Positions 24,580 through 32,506 of a stretch of 64,000 nucleotides of DNA are shown in pieces. The notes under the pieces were generated by a model. The model saw only the letters and a list, made by a program, of their open reading frames with translations. It was not told the origin of the DNA and made no database searches. Numbering within the stretch: the first letter of the stretch is position 1; every line of letters begins with the position of its first letter. The stretch is from Epsilonproteobacteria bacterium (ex Lamellibrachia satsuma) (GTDB taxonomy: Bacteria; Campylobacterota; Campylobacteria; Campylobacterales; Sulfurovaceae): NCBI GenBank assembly GCA_003934925.1, contig JQIX01000046.1, positions 38,723 through 102,722 of the forward strand, written 5' to 3'. Made by a program: the position numbers and the translations under genes.

Positions 24580-25413
24580 ATGGCAAACTCCGACAACAAC
24601 AGACGAAAGTTCATGGCAACGACCCTTCAAAGCGTTGGCTTAACGGCTCTTGGTGGATTGTTGTGGAGTGGCTATAGTGATGAAGCAAAAGCATCACCAT
24701 TGGTACTCAGGCCACCGGGTGCATTGGCAGAAAAGGATTTCCTTGATGCCTGTATCAAGTGTGGCATGTGTGCAGAAGCCTGTGTCAACCGTGAAAGTAA
24801 TGTAGACAAAGAGACAGGAAAACAGAGACCGGGAACATTGCAAATGGCAAAAGGCGGCGACCATCGATTGATCGGTACACCATTCTTTACACCAAGAGAT
24901 GTACCTTGTTATATGTGTGACGATATCCCTTGTGTGCCTGTATGCCCATCAGGTGCGTTAGATATGCCAAGCCTTCTTAATGAAAAAAAAGAACTTGACA
25001 TCAATAAAGCCACTATGGGTTTGGCCGTTGTCCATAAGGAATCGTGTATTGCCTTTTGGGGTTTACAATGTGATGCATGTTACAGAGCCTGCCCGCTTTT
25101 AGATGAAGCGATCAGTCTGCAGTATCAGAAAAATGAACGAACAGGGAAACATGCATTTTTGCTGCCTGTGGTGCATTCTGATGTCTGTACAGGCTGTGGA
25201 CTCTGTGAAAAAGCATGTGTGACTGAAAAACCGGCTATCTTTGTCCTCCCTAGAGAACACTCTATGGGGAAAGCAGGAAGTCACTATGTGAAAGGTTGGG
25301 ACATAAAAGACCAACAAAGAGTAGGCAATAGAAAAGCTGAAGAGATAGAAACAAAAACAAAACGAAGCGAAAAAGCTCCGGTTGATTATTTGAATAAGGA
25401 GATAGAATATTGA
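24580..25413 (+). CDS. napG: Ferredoxin-type quinol dehydrogenase subunit NapG
   Basis: The 277-residue protein has a twin-arginine-like signal (NNRRKFMA) and four 4Fe-4S cysteine clusters, beginning with CIKCGMCAEAC and ending with CTGCGLCEKAC. With NapH it passes electrons from menaquinol toward NapB and NapA. It starts 4 bases after napA and its TGA overlaps the napH ATG. Confidence 0.93.
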   Translation: MANSDNNRRKFMATTLQSVGLTALGGLLWSGYSDEAKASPLVLRPPGALAEKDFLDACIKCGMCAEACVNRESNVDKETGKQRPGTLQMAKGGDHRLIGTPFFTPRDVPCYMCDDIPCVPVCPSGALDMPSLLNEKKELDINKATMGLAVVHKESCIAFWGLQCDACYRACPLLDEAISLQYQKNERTGKHAFLLPVVHSDVCTGCGLCEKACVTEKPAIFVLPREHSMGKAGSHYVKGWDIKDQQRVGNRKAEEIETKTKRSEKAPVDYLNKEIEY

Positions 25414-26237
25414 TGAAAAATTTAAAATATCTATTCCTTAGACGGGTAACGCAGATCGGACTTTTGGTCCTTTATTTTGGTGCAAATGCTTATGGATGGA
25501 ATATCTTGAAAGGTACGTTTGGCTCATCTTTGCTCTTTGGAATTATTCCATTAGCTGATCCTTATACAACACTGCAAGTACTTGCAACAGGGTTTGTGTT
25601 GGGAACAGATGTGCTTTTGGGAGCGTTGATCATTACACTTTTCTATTTTGTAGTAGGCGGACGAGCTTTTTGTAGCTGGGTATGTCCCATCAATATGGTG
25701 ACGGACTTGGCAAATTGGCTGAGACGTAAACTCAAATTAGATAAAGAGGAAGTGAACTATCGTTTTCTTAAAAGAAGAACACGCTACTGGATTATGGTAC
25801 TTGGTCTTATTGTCTCTGCTATAACAGGTGTTGCAGCATTTGAACTCTTGAGCCCTATCACTATTATGCAAAGAGGTATTATCTTTGGCTTTGGTGCAGG
25901 AATTTCAGTGATCATTGCGATATTCCTTTTTGACCTTTTCGGGGTTAAAAATGGTTGGTGTGGACATTTATGTCCTTTGGGAGCTACATACTCGCTTATA
26001 GGTAAAACAAGTCTGATCAGGGTCAAACATGATCATGAAGCCTGTACTGCCTGTATGGAATGTAAAGTAGTATGCCCTGAAAATCAGGTTCTGTATATGA
26101 TAAATAAAGAGAGCATCTCGGTAACAGATGGAGAGTGTACCAATTGTGGTCGCTGTATCGATGTCTGTAATGATGATGCTTTGGGATTTGGAATTAGAAG
26201 TTTTACAAACAGTAAATCAACAAAGGAGAAGAAATGA
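25413..26237 (+). CDS. napH: Membrane quinol dehydrogenase subunit NapH
   Basis: The 274-residue protein has about four membrane helices, the cytoplasmic CSWVCPINM and CGHLCPLGA motifs and two C-terminal 4Fe-4S clusters (CTACMECKVVCP and CTNCGRCIDVC). It oxidises menaquinol and works with NapG. I use ATG 25413, overlapping the napG stop as TGATG, instead of TTG 25410. It overlaps the napB start by four bases. Confidence 0.93.
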   Translation: MKNLKYLFLRRVTQIGLLVLYFGANAYGWNILKGTFGSSLLFGIIPLADPYTTLQVLATGFVLGTDVLLGALIITLFYFVVGGRAFCSWVCPINMVTDLANWLRRKLKLDKEEVNYRFLKRRTRYWIMVLGLIVSAITGVAAFELLSPITIMQRGIIFGFGAGISVIIAIFLFDLFGVKNGWCGHLCPLGATYSLIGKTSLIRVKHDHEACTACMECKVVCPENQVLYMINKESISVTDGECTNCGRCIDVCNDDALGFGIRSFTNSKSTKEKK

Positions 26238-27199
26238 CAAAAGTTATAAAGGTAATGGCTCTAGGTTCATTGTTAGCTGCATCAGCACTGTATGGTGCAA
26301 GTACGGCTGCATGTGCAGGGTGTCATGGACAGCATTTTGAAAAACATGCAATGGGTAAATCAAAAATCGTTAAAGATATGAGTAAAGCTGATATTTTAGT
26401 TGCACTTAAAGGTTACAAAGCTGGTACATACGGTGGAGCAATGAAAGGTCTGATGAAAGGACAGGTTGCTGCTTTATCTGATGCAGATATGAAAGCTATC
26501 GCTGAGATGATCAAAGGTGGTGCCGGAACAGCAACAAACAAAGCAACAGCAAATGCAGCTGCGGCAGCAGTAGCTGTCTCAAAAGTGATCGATATCAATG
26601 CAAAAGTGTGTGATCCGGAAAGAATTAAAAAAGAGGATCTAGGGAATAAAAAAGTAGTAGGCGAAGAGGTGCTTGGTCTTAGAAAAACCACACTTTTTGA
26701 TGAAAATGTAAAGCCGGTAGCTTCAAAATTTGACAGACCAGCTCCAGGTGCTGCGGCAAGATTTGAAAGAGCGTATGTAAATGCACCGCCGATGATCCCT
26801 CACTCAGTGGAAGGCTTGCTCCCTATCACTAAAGACAACAACCAGTGTCTTGGATGTCACATGCCAGATGTTGCAAAAGGTGTAGGCGCTACACCGATTC
26901 CACCATCTCACTTCACCAACTACAGACCAACTACTGTACTTAAAAATGGTGAATTGGTCAAAGAGGGTAAAAAAGTGGGTATTCAAAAAGGTGATATGGG
27001 TAACGTAGGTGATATTAAACTTGCAAAAGTAAAAAAACTTAACCATCTTTATCAGGGAAGATTCAACTGTTCGCAATGTCATGCACCGCAGGCAGATGTA
27101 AAAACTGCTGTTGCAAATACATTTAAATCCGATGGACTGACTGATGAGTTCAAGACACATTCAAATCTTGTCAATATGATGGATGATGGTGTTAAATAG
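26234..27199 (+). CDS. napB: NapB with an extra N-terminal monoheme cytochrome domain
   Basis: The 321-residue protein has a signal peptide (about 1-22), a class I cytochrome c domain with CAGCH at 27-31 and a methionine-rich GAMKGLMKG segment (about 22-97), an Ala/Thr-rich linker (98-118), then a NapB diheme domain with CLGCH at 205-209, CSQCH at 279-283 and the PPMIPHSVEGLLPI histidine segment. Ordinary NapB is about half this length. NapB hands electrons to NapA; the additional heme domain may receive them from NapGH or other donors. It ends on the napF GTG (TAGTG). Confidence 0.88.
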   Translation: MTKVIKVMALGSLLAASALYGASTAACAGCHGQHFEKHAMGKSKIVKDMSKADILVALKGYKAGTYGGAMKGLMKGQVAALSDADMKAIAEMIKGGAGTATNKATANAAAAAVAVSKVIDINAKVCDPERIKKEDLGNKKVVGEEVLGLRKTTLFDENVKPVASKFDRPAPGAAARFERAYVNAPPMIPHSVEGLLPITKDNNQCLGCHMPDVAKGVGATPIPPSHFTNYRPTTVLKNGELVKEGKKVGIQKGDMGNVGDIKLAKVKKLNHLYQGRFNCSQCHAPQADVKTAVANTFKSDGLTDEFKTHSNLVNMMDDGVK

Positions 27200-27747
27200 T
27201 GGCAGACAGAAGAGATTTTTTTAGGTCTTTTGCCAAACCACTGCGTCAAACCAAAGAGGAATCTCCTCTTTTGGTACGACCACCTTACGGAAAGAGTGAA
27301 TCTCTTTTTCAGAGTAAGTGCCCAACTTGTGAAAGTAAAAGTTGTGTTGCTTCTTGTGATGAAAAGATTATTTTTATAGCTGATGATGGTACACCTACAC
27401 TCAGTTTTAAGCAAAATGGCTGTACATTCTGTGAGGCATGTGCGGATGCCTGTAATGAAGGTGTACTCTCTTTGGAGAATGAAGAGACATCTACATGGCT
27501 TAATGCGGTATTTAAAATTTCGCTGGATGCCTGTGTAGCACACCATGGGGTTATTTGTCACTCCTGTAAAGAGCCGTGCATCGATGATGCCATACTCTTT
27601 AACGGGATGTTCAACCCTGTGATAGATGATGAAAAATGTACTGCGTGTGGCTTTTGTATCTCGCGTTGTCCAACACAGGCAATCAGCTATGAAGTGTTTG
27701 AATTAGAAGGGCAAGCACAAGGGATTGCCCCTACGGATACAATGTAG
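27199..27747 (+). CDS. napF: Ferredoxin-type protein NapF
   Basis: The 182-residue cytoplasmic protein carries clusters CPTCESKSCVASC, CTFCEACADAC, CHSCKEPC and CTACGFCISRCP. NapF assists NapA maturation by supplying or inserting Fe-S. It starts with GTG overlapping the napB stop. The last dozen residues (EGQAQGIAPTDTM) are encoded by a GTAG-type REP element and its stop is within the next GTAG, so the native C-terminus has been replaced or extended. Confidence 0.9.
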   Translation: MADRRDFFRSFAKPLRQTKEESPLLVRPPYGKSESLFQSKCPTCESKSCVASCDEKIIFIADDGTPTLSFKQNGCTFCEACADACNEGVLSLENEETSTWLNAVFKISLDACVAHHGVICHSCKEPCIDDAILFNGMFNPVIDDEKCTACGFCISRCPTQAISYEVFELEGQAQGIAPTDTM

Positions 27748-27769
27748 GGGCAATCTCTTGTGGGTACCC
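27709..27769. repeat. Inverted pair of GTAG-headed palindromes (BIME-like)
   Basis: An inverted copy at 27709-27734 and a direct copy at 27744-27769 face each other over a 9-base spacer, both belonging to the family of 21009-21034. The left copy lies inside the napF 3' end and the right one begins over its stop codon. The pair could form a long hairpin between napF and the downstream genes and alter message stability. Confidence 0.72.
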
Positions 27770-27791
27770 TTAAAAAATGGAGAAAATATAA

Positions 27792-28130
27792 ATGAATCTA
27801 GAAGCAAAATATCCAAAACTGTTTGAAAAACTTGAAGATAAAGAAATAACATTAAGACATTTGTTGAATGTAGATGAAAATTATGAAGATTTTGATTCTG
27901 AGGAGTATGAGTTTGATTTTGAAGATTACAACTTTGTTATCTATATCGCAGAGCCTGTTCAGCAGGCATTGGGTGAAGCTAAAATGAATGAACTTATGGT
28001 GAAACTCCAGGATGAAGATGCTTTCGTGAATTTTGTGGCTTCCGAGGAAGATCTTTATGGAGTAAAATCAATACTGAGTAATGAAGAAATCGTCTCATTA
28101 GTACTGGATCAGGTTGAGGCGATAGTATGA
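27792..28130 (+). CDS. Small acidic protein in nap operon, unknown function
   Basis: The 112-residue protein is strongly acidic, with a D/E/F-rich centre (residues 28-48), and has no signal peptide, cysteines or membrane segment. It lies between napF and napL and its stop overlaps the napL start (ATGA), so it is in the nap operon. I do not recognise the family. A chaperone or scaffold for NapA or NapF maturation would suit a small soluble acidic protein, but that is a guess. Confidence 0.7.
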   Translation: MNLEAKYPKLFEKLEDKEITLRHLLNVDENYEDFDSEEYEFDFEDYNFVIYIAEPVQQALGEAKMNELMVKLQDEDAFVNFVASEEDLYGVKSILSNEEIVSLVLDQVEAIV

Positions 28131-29086
28131 TGAAAATGCTGCTTTTTTGTTGTCTGTTCAGTCTTTCTCTTTGGGCAACACCTACATTGAGCCCGGTGGA
28201 GAATATTGAGATCAACGGTACTGCCAAAGATATGGTTTTAAAGGGGAATACTTTGGTGATTGCCACGGATATGGGGCATATTGAAGTATATGACACGGTG
28301 AAAAAAGAGAAGGTCAAAGAGATAGCGATCCCCAATGTGAAAGATTTTATGGGTGACATCATGCCGGCCAGGGTGATGAGTACAGATGTAATAGATGAAC
28401 AATACCTTCTTTTGAGCGATAGTGGAAAAGGGGGATATTCCAACCTCTATATCTATGATCATAATTTGACACAACTCTTTAGTGCAGAGGATAAAAAAGC
28501 CATTATCAAGGCACGCTTTATTGATGAGTCACATATCCTTCTAGGATATTTGAGTAATGAAGTTGCACTATTGGATATAAAAAGCAAAAAAGAACTCTAC
28601 AGGGTACAGTTAAGTGAGTCAAAATTTTCTGATTTCGCACTCAATGAAGATAAAACAGAAGCTGTTTTTTCCTGTGAAAGCGGCGTGTTGAGTGTGGTGG
28701 ATGTTCAAAGTGGGAAGATACTCAAAGAACTTCAAGGACAAAACCTAGATAATGTTTACAAGGTTGATTTTAAAAATGGTATGGTCTCTGGTGCAGGACA
28801 GGACCAAAGGGCTTCACTGTATGATGTTGCCAGCGGGAAAGGTGATTATATTAAGGGACATTTCCTAATTTATGCGACTGCACTGAGCCCCTCGGCGGAT
28901 AAGGCAGCATTTGCGATGGATGAAAAGAATAATATTTCTATATATAATACATCAAGCAAGTCAAAAATAGCATTACTTAAAGGGCAAAAGAGTACACTTA
29001 ATGTGATTATCTTCCAAGATGAAAACAGGTTGTATTCAGCAAGTGATGACAATACCATTATGGTGTGGGATTTAAATAAAAAATAG
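28127..29086 (+). CDS. napL: NapL, periplasmic WD40-like propeller protein
   Basis: The 319-residue protein has a short signal peptide (MMKMLLFCCLFSLSLWA) and repeated WD40-type strands, ending with LYSASDDNTIMVWDLNKK. NapL is a nap operon protein typical of Campylobacterota; its precise job in nitrate respiration is unclear, with a helper role for electron transfer or NapA stability proposed. It overlaps the upstream acidic gene by four bases. Confidence 0.82.
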   Translation: MMKMLLFCCLFSLSLWATPTLSPVENIEINGTAKDMVLKGNTLVIATDMGHIEVYDTVKKEKVKEIAIPNVKDFMGDIMPARVMSTDVIDEQYLLLSDSGKGGYSNLYIYDHNLTQLFSAEDKKAIIKARFIDESHILLGYLSNEVALLDIKSKKELYRVQLSESKFSDFALNEDKTEAVFSCESGVLSVVDVQSGKILKELQGQNLDNVYKVDFKNGMVSGAGQDQRASLYDVASGKGDYIKGHFLIYATALSPSADKAAFAMDEKNNISIYNTSSKSKIALLKGQKSTLNVIIFQDENRLYSASDDNTIMVWDLNKK

Positions 29087-29099
29087 GAGAATATAAATT

Positions 29100-29459
29100 A
29101 TGAATATATCAAGTATAGTAGTACAGGCGTTGCCAGAATATGTAGATGAACTGGTAGAATTTTTTAAAAAAGCGGATTATGTAGATTATTATCTGCATGA
29201 TAAAGATAAAGGCAAGATCATTGTTACGGTTGAAGGTAAAGGCGTAGAGGAGGAAATTAAAAAACTTGTCAAGATACAGCAGCTTTCTCATGTTATTGCA
29301 GCAGATATGATGATGACCTATCAGGAAGATCAGCTTGATGAAGAGATCAAAAAACTCGAAGCAGAAGATCCTGTTCCGGCGGTACTTAATGAGACAGATA
29401 TTGATGTTAGAGATGTCGTTTACAACGGTGATTTGAAAAATAAAGATTTAGGATTTTAA
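29100..29459 (+). CDS. napD: NapD, cytoplasmic NapA-specific chaperone
   Basis: The 119-residue protein opens with MNISSIVVQALPEYVDELVEFFKK, the ferredoxin-like fold of NapD, which binds the NapA twin-arginine signal during cofactor insertion. The C-terminal tail (about 80-119) is longer than in E. coli NapD and acidic. It follows napL by 13 bases. Confidence 0.85.
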   Translation: MNISSIVVQALPEYVDELVEFFKKADYVDYYLHDKDKGKIIVTVEGKGVEEEIKKLVKIQQLSHVIAADMMMTYQEDQLDEEIKKLEAEDPVPAVLNETDIDVRDVVYNGDLKNKDLGF

Positions 29460-29462
29460 GAG

Positions 29463-29777
29463 ATGGCAGGCGTAATTGAATCGGTCATTAAAACGAGCCC
29501 GTTGGGGAGATGGTACATAGAGCTGACAGATACTATGAAAGATGATGTAGAACCGATCTTTTGTATGGATGTCTATGAATATGCAGACAAGATAGAAGAG
29601 ATGGGAAAAGAATATGGCGATGCTGTAGAAGTCATCTGGTCAAGTGATGACAATGTCACTCCGGAACAGATCAATGAAGTACGTATGCAGATGAATGCCT
29701 ATGAAGCTGAGCAGGAAGCGAAGCGTGAAAACATGGAACATATGCCTGACGGAACACCTAATTTTACTGCAGAATAA
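29463..29777 (+). CDS. Conserved small soluble protein after napD, unknown function
   Basis: The 104-residue acidic protein has a compact alpha/beta-looking first half (IESVIKTSPLGRWYIELTD) and a Met/Glu-rich C-terminus (about 75-104). There is one cysteine and no signal. It starts 3 bases after napD, and its end overlaps the next start by one base, placing it in the nap operon. No family recognised; a maturation or regulatory role is inferred from location only. Confidence 0.65.
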   Translation: MAGVIESVIKTSPLGRWYIELTDTMKDDVEPIFCMDVYEYADKIEEMGKEYGDAVEVIWSSDDNVTPEQINEVRMQMNAYEAEQEAKRENMEHMPDGTPNFTAE

Positions 29778-30007
29778 TGCAAATACTTAAAGAGATTTAC
29801 GGTGTAGGTATACTTTTTTTCTATTATATGAAATATATTATCATCATAGGCTGGCCTCTGCTTCTCTATGGTCTCGATTATAAACCTAATATCATTATGG
29901 ATCTTTTATGGGTGTATTGTTTGGCACTTATGACCAAAGACATTATTTATAAGTTTGTACTTAAAAAGAGCTATTGTGATAAGGGCTCTTGCTCTTCCAA
30001 AAAGTGA
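29777..30007 (+). CDS. Small membrane protein at end of nap operon
   Basis: The 76-residue protein has two hydrophobic stretches (about 10-32 and 38-55) and a basic, cysteine-bearing tail ending in KKSYCDKGSCSSKK. The C-x4-C tail would face the cytoplasm if the N-terminus is inside. It overlaps the preceding gene by one base. I do not recognise the family; a metal-binding or anchoring role is possible. Confidence 0.6.
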   Translation: MQILKEIYGVGILFFYYMKYIIIIGWPLLLYGLDYKPNIIMDLLWVYCLALMTKDIIYKFVLKKSYCDKGSCSSKK

Positions 30008-30099
30008 TGAATACATATTATATGGTGGATATTCCTCTTCATCCTACTTTTTATCCCCAATTTGCTATAATCAAATAATTTCAACTACAAGGCAGGATC

Positions 30100-31539
30100 A
30101 TGTTCAGAACATTTGATGATGAAGTAGAAGCAAAAATATTTTTCGGTTCTGTTGAAGAGACCAAAGAAGAGAAAGTAGAACGATGCAGTCCTTATGATGG
30201 GATCGTAGTAAGTATTTTTCAGCAATGTGATGTGCAAGATGCAAAGAAGGCACTTTCCATTGCGAAAGAAGCTGCCAAAACGGCGGCACAAACACCCTTG
30301 TCCCAACGTATTTTATGGCTTGAAGATGTAGCTAAAAGGGTAGAAGAGAATAAAGAATCTTTGGCATTGATGCTGACCAGAGAAGTGGCGAAACCCATTG
30401 CTTTTTCCCGTATAGAGGTTGATAGATGTATAGAGACCATCAAGCTTACGGCAATGGAACTCTCCAACCTTTCCGGAGAGACCATTCCTACAGATATCAT
30501 GTCAAGCGGTAAGAAAACACTGGCATATTATAGACGTGAACCTGTAGGTGTAGTTGCGTGTATCACACCATTTAATTTTCCCCTGAATCTTGTTGCCCAT
30601 AAAATAGCCCCGGCACTCGGGGCAGGAAATGCAGTGGTGCTTAAACCTACACCCGAAGCACCGATGACGGCCTATATGCTGTCAAAACTTTTTATCATAT
30701 CAGAATATGCAGTAAAAGATGCGCTGAGTGTGATATATGGTGATGCTGAGGTGGGCTCTGCTTTGGTACAGAGTGATATTCCAAGAGTTATCAGTTTTAC
30801 AGGTTCTGTACCGGTAGGGAACATCATCACAAAACAGGCAGGTATCAAAAAAGTAAGTTTAGAGCTTGGCGGCAATGCAGCGACTTACATTGACAAAAGT
30901 GCAGATCTTGAATTGGCTGCAAAACGTTGTGCTTTTGGGGCATTTTATAACTCAGGGCAGGTCTGCATCTCGCTTCAGCGTATCTATGTCAATGAAGAGG
31001 TTTATGGTGCATTTGCTGCATTTATGGCAGAGGAGACAAAAACACTCAAAGTGGGTTCGCCTTATGAGGATGATACCTTTATGGGGCCGCTTATTGATAA
31101 GGAATCAAAAGAGCGGGCAGAGTCATGGATCATGTCTGCCAAAAATGAGGGCGCAAAGGTCATTGCCGGTGGAGAAGAGCTTGATGGGTTATTCCCTCCG
31201 ACCGTGATGGCAGACGTCACTGATGAGATGAAGATCATCTGTGAAGAGGTATTTGCACCTATTGTGAGTCTAGTAGCTGTGCCGGACTATAAAACAGCTA
31301 TGGAAAAAATGAATGACTCTCCCTATGGTCTGCAGTTCTCCATCTTCACCAATGATCTGAAGATGACACAGTCTTTCATAGAAGATGCCCAGTGCGGTGG
31401 TGTGGTGATCAACGATATCCCGACATTACGCTTCGATGTACAGCCTTACGGTGGTTCAAAGCTTTCAGGTGTAGGAAGAGAAGGACCTAAATGGGCATTG
31501 GAAGAGTTCACGGAAATTAAATCCATAGTGATTTGTTAA
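30100..31539 (+). CDS. Aldehyde dehydrogenase family protein
   Basis: The 479-residue protein has the ALDH catalytic residues E255 (SLELGGNAA) and C289 (NSGQVCIS), and the PFNFPLN cofactor segment. It oxidises an aldehyde with NAD(P)+; the substrate cannot be told, though the family includes non-phosphorylating glyceraldehyde-3-phosphate and lactaldehyde dehydrogenases. A -10-like TATAAT-type stretch lies 28-35 bases upstream (gctataatc). It starts its own transcription unit after the nap operon and is followed within 10 bases by the DUF420 gene. Confidence 0.85.
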   Translation: MFRTFDDEVEAKIFFGSVEETKEEKVERCSPYDGIVVSIFQQCDVQDAKKALSIAKEAAKTAAQTPLSQRILWLEDVAKRVEENKESLALMLTREVAKPIAFSRIEVDRCIETIKLTAMELSNLSGETIPTDIMSSGKKTLAYYRREPVGVVACITPFNFPLNLVAHKIAPALGAGNAVVLKPTPEAPMTAYMLSKLFIISEYAVKDALSVIYGDAEVGSALVQSDIPRVISFTGSVPVGNIITKQAGIKKVSLELGGNAATYIDKSADLELAAKRCAFGAFYNSGQVCISLQRIYVNEEVYGAFAAFMAEETKTLKVGSPYEDDTFMGPLIDKESKERAESWIMSAKNEGAKVIAGGEELDGLFPPTVMADVTDEMKIICEEVFAPIVSLVAVPDYKTAMEKMNDSPYGLQFSIFTNDLKMTQSFIEDAQCGGVVINDIPTLRFDVQPYGGSKLSGVGREGPKWALEEFTEIKSIVIC

Positions 31540-31548
31540 AGGATGCGT

Positions 31549-32031
31549 ATGGAGTATATGTTCCAACCCGGTTTTTTGGGAACAAGGGCACCATTTTTTA
31601 TGGATTTTGTAACACTGGTCGTTGCCCTTTTGCCTCTGTTGGTCGGTATTGCCATTACTTTTGCCAAAAGAAAGAGCTATACACTGCACAGTAATGTGCA
31701 AATATTTATTTTTCTCATTTCAGTCATTATTGTAGGGTATTTTGAATATGGTGTCCGCCTTGGAGGAGGATATGAAGCATTTGTTAAAAATACTCATGTT
31801 TCCCATACTTATCTGTTGGTAGTACTTGTGATACATATTATCATTTCAGTTGTTACTCTTGGAGTATGGGCAAGTACGTTAATACATGCAAGAAAAGATG
31901 CCAAAAGGGGAGGTATTCTTCCGGGTTCTCATTCTCTGTCACATAAAAAAGCAGGATTGCGCACATTTGCAGGTATTGTACTTACCTCTTTGACAGGTAT
32001 ATGGGTATATCTGCTTCTTTTTGTATTTTAA
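31549..32031 (+). CDS. DUF420 membrane protein
   Basis: The 160-residue protein has about four membrane helices and the histidines of the DUF420 family (HSNVQIF, HVSHTYLLVV, HKKAGLRTF). DUF420 proteins are related to factors for heme-copper oxidase assembly (YozB/CtaM-like), but the role is not fixed. ATG 31549 fits the AAAGGA ribosome site better than ATG 31543. It follows the aldehyde dehydrogenase by 9 bases. Confidence 0.72.
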   Translation: MEYMFQPGFLGTRAPFFMDFVTLVVALLPLLVGIAITFAKRKSYTLHSNVQIFIFLISVIIVGYFEYGVRLGGGYEAFVKNTHVSHTYLLVVLVIHIIISVVTLGVWASTLIHARKDAKRGGILPGSHSLSHKKAGLRTFAGIVLTSLTGIWVYLLLFVF

Positions 32032-32044
32032 AGGTTTGATACGG

Positions 32045-32485
32045 ATGAAAAAAATTGCCATATCAGCCTGTCTTTTAGGTGCAAAGTGTCGTTATGATGC
32101 AACAGATAACTATAATGCAGAATTACTCAAAGCATTGGAAGGCTATGAGCTTCTGCCTTTTTGCCCGGAAGATCATGCTTTCGGTTCACCCCGTCCTACG
32201 ATGGATCTGATCAAAACAGAACAAGGTATAAAAGCTGTTTCAAATAAAACAGGAGCTGACCTTTCCTTTGCGGTAGAGGGATATGCCAAACGATTTTTTG
32301 ATACACATGCAGATATAGATCTGTTCATTGGTAAAGACAGGAGCCCAAGTTGTGGTGTATGTTCTGCAAAACTCTACAATAAAGAAAAAATTCTTCTTAG
32401 TACCGATGAGACAGGGCTTATGGCAAAAGAGGCTAAAATACGGGGTATTACTGCAATAGATGCAGAAAAATTCATATTATCTTGA
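32045..32485 (+). CDS. DUF523 family protein
   Basis: The 146-residue protein starts ISACLLGAKCRYDATD and contains CPEDHAFGSPRPTMDL and GKDRSPSCGVCSAKLY, all diagnostic of DUF523. The conserved cysteines suggest metal or sulfur chemistry, but function is unknown. I use ATG 32045, since the family begins there; the longer frame would overlap DUF420. Confidence 0.82.
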   Translation: MKKIAISACLLGAKCRYDATDNYNAELLKALEGYELLPFCPEDHAFGSPRPTMDLIKTEQGIKAVSNKTGADLSFAVEGYAKRFFDTHADIDLFIGKDRSPSCGVCSAKLYNKEKILLSTDETGLMAKEAKIRGITAIDAEKFILS

Positions 32486-32506
32486 AATATATTTAAAGGA
32501 AACCAT

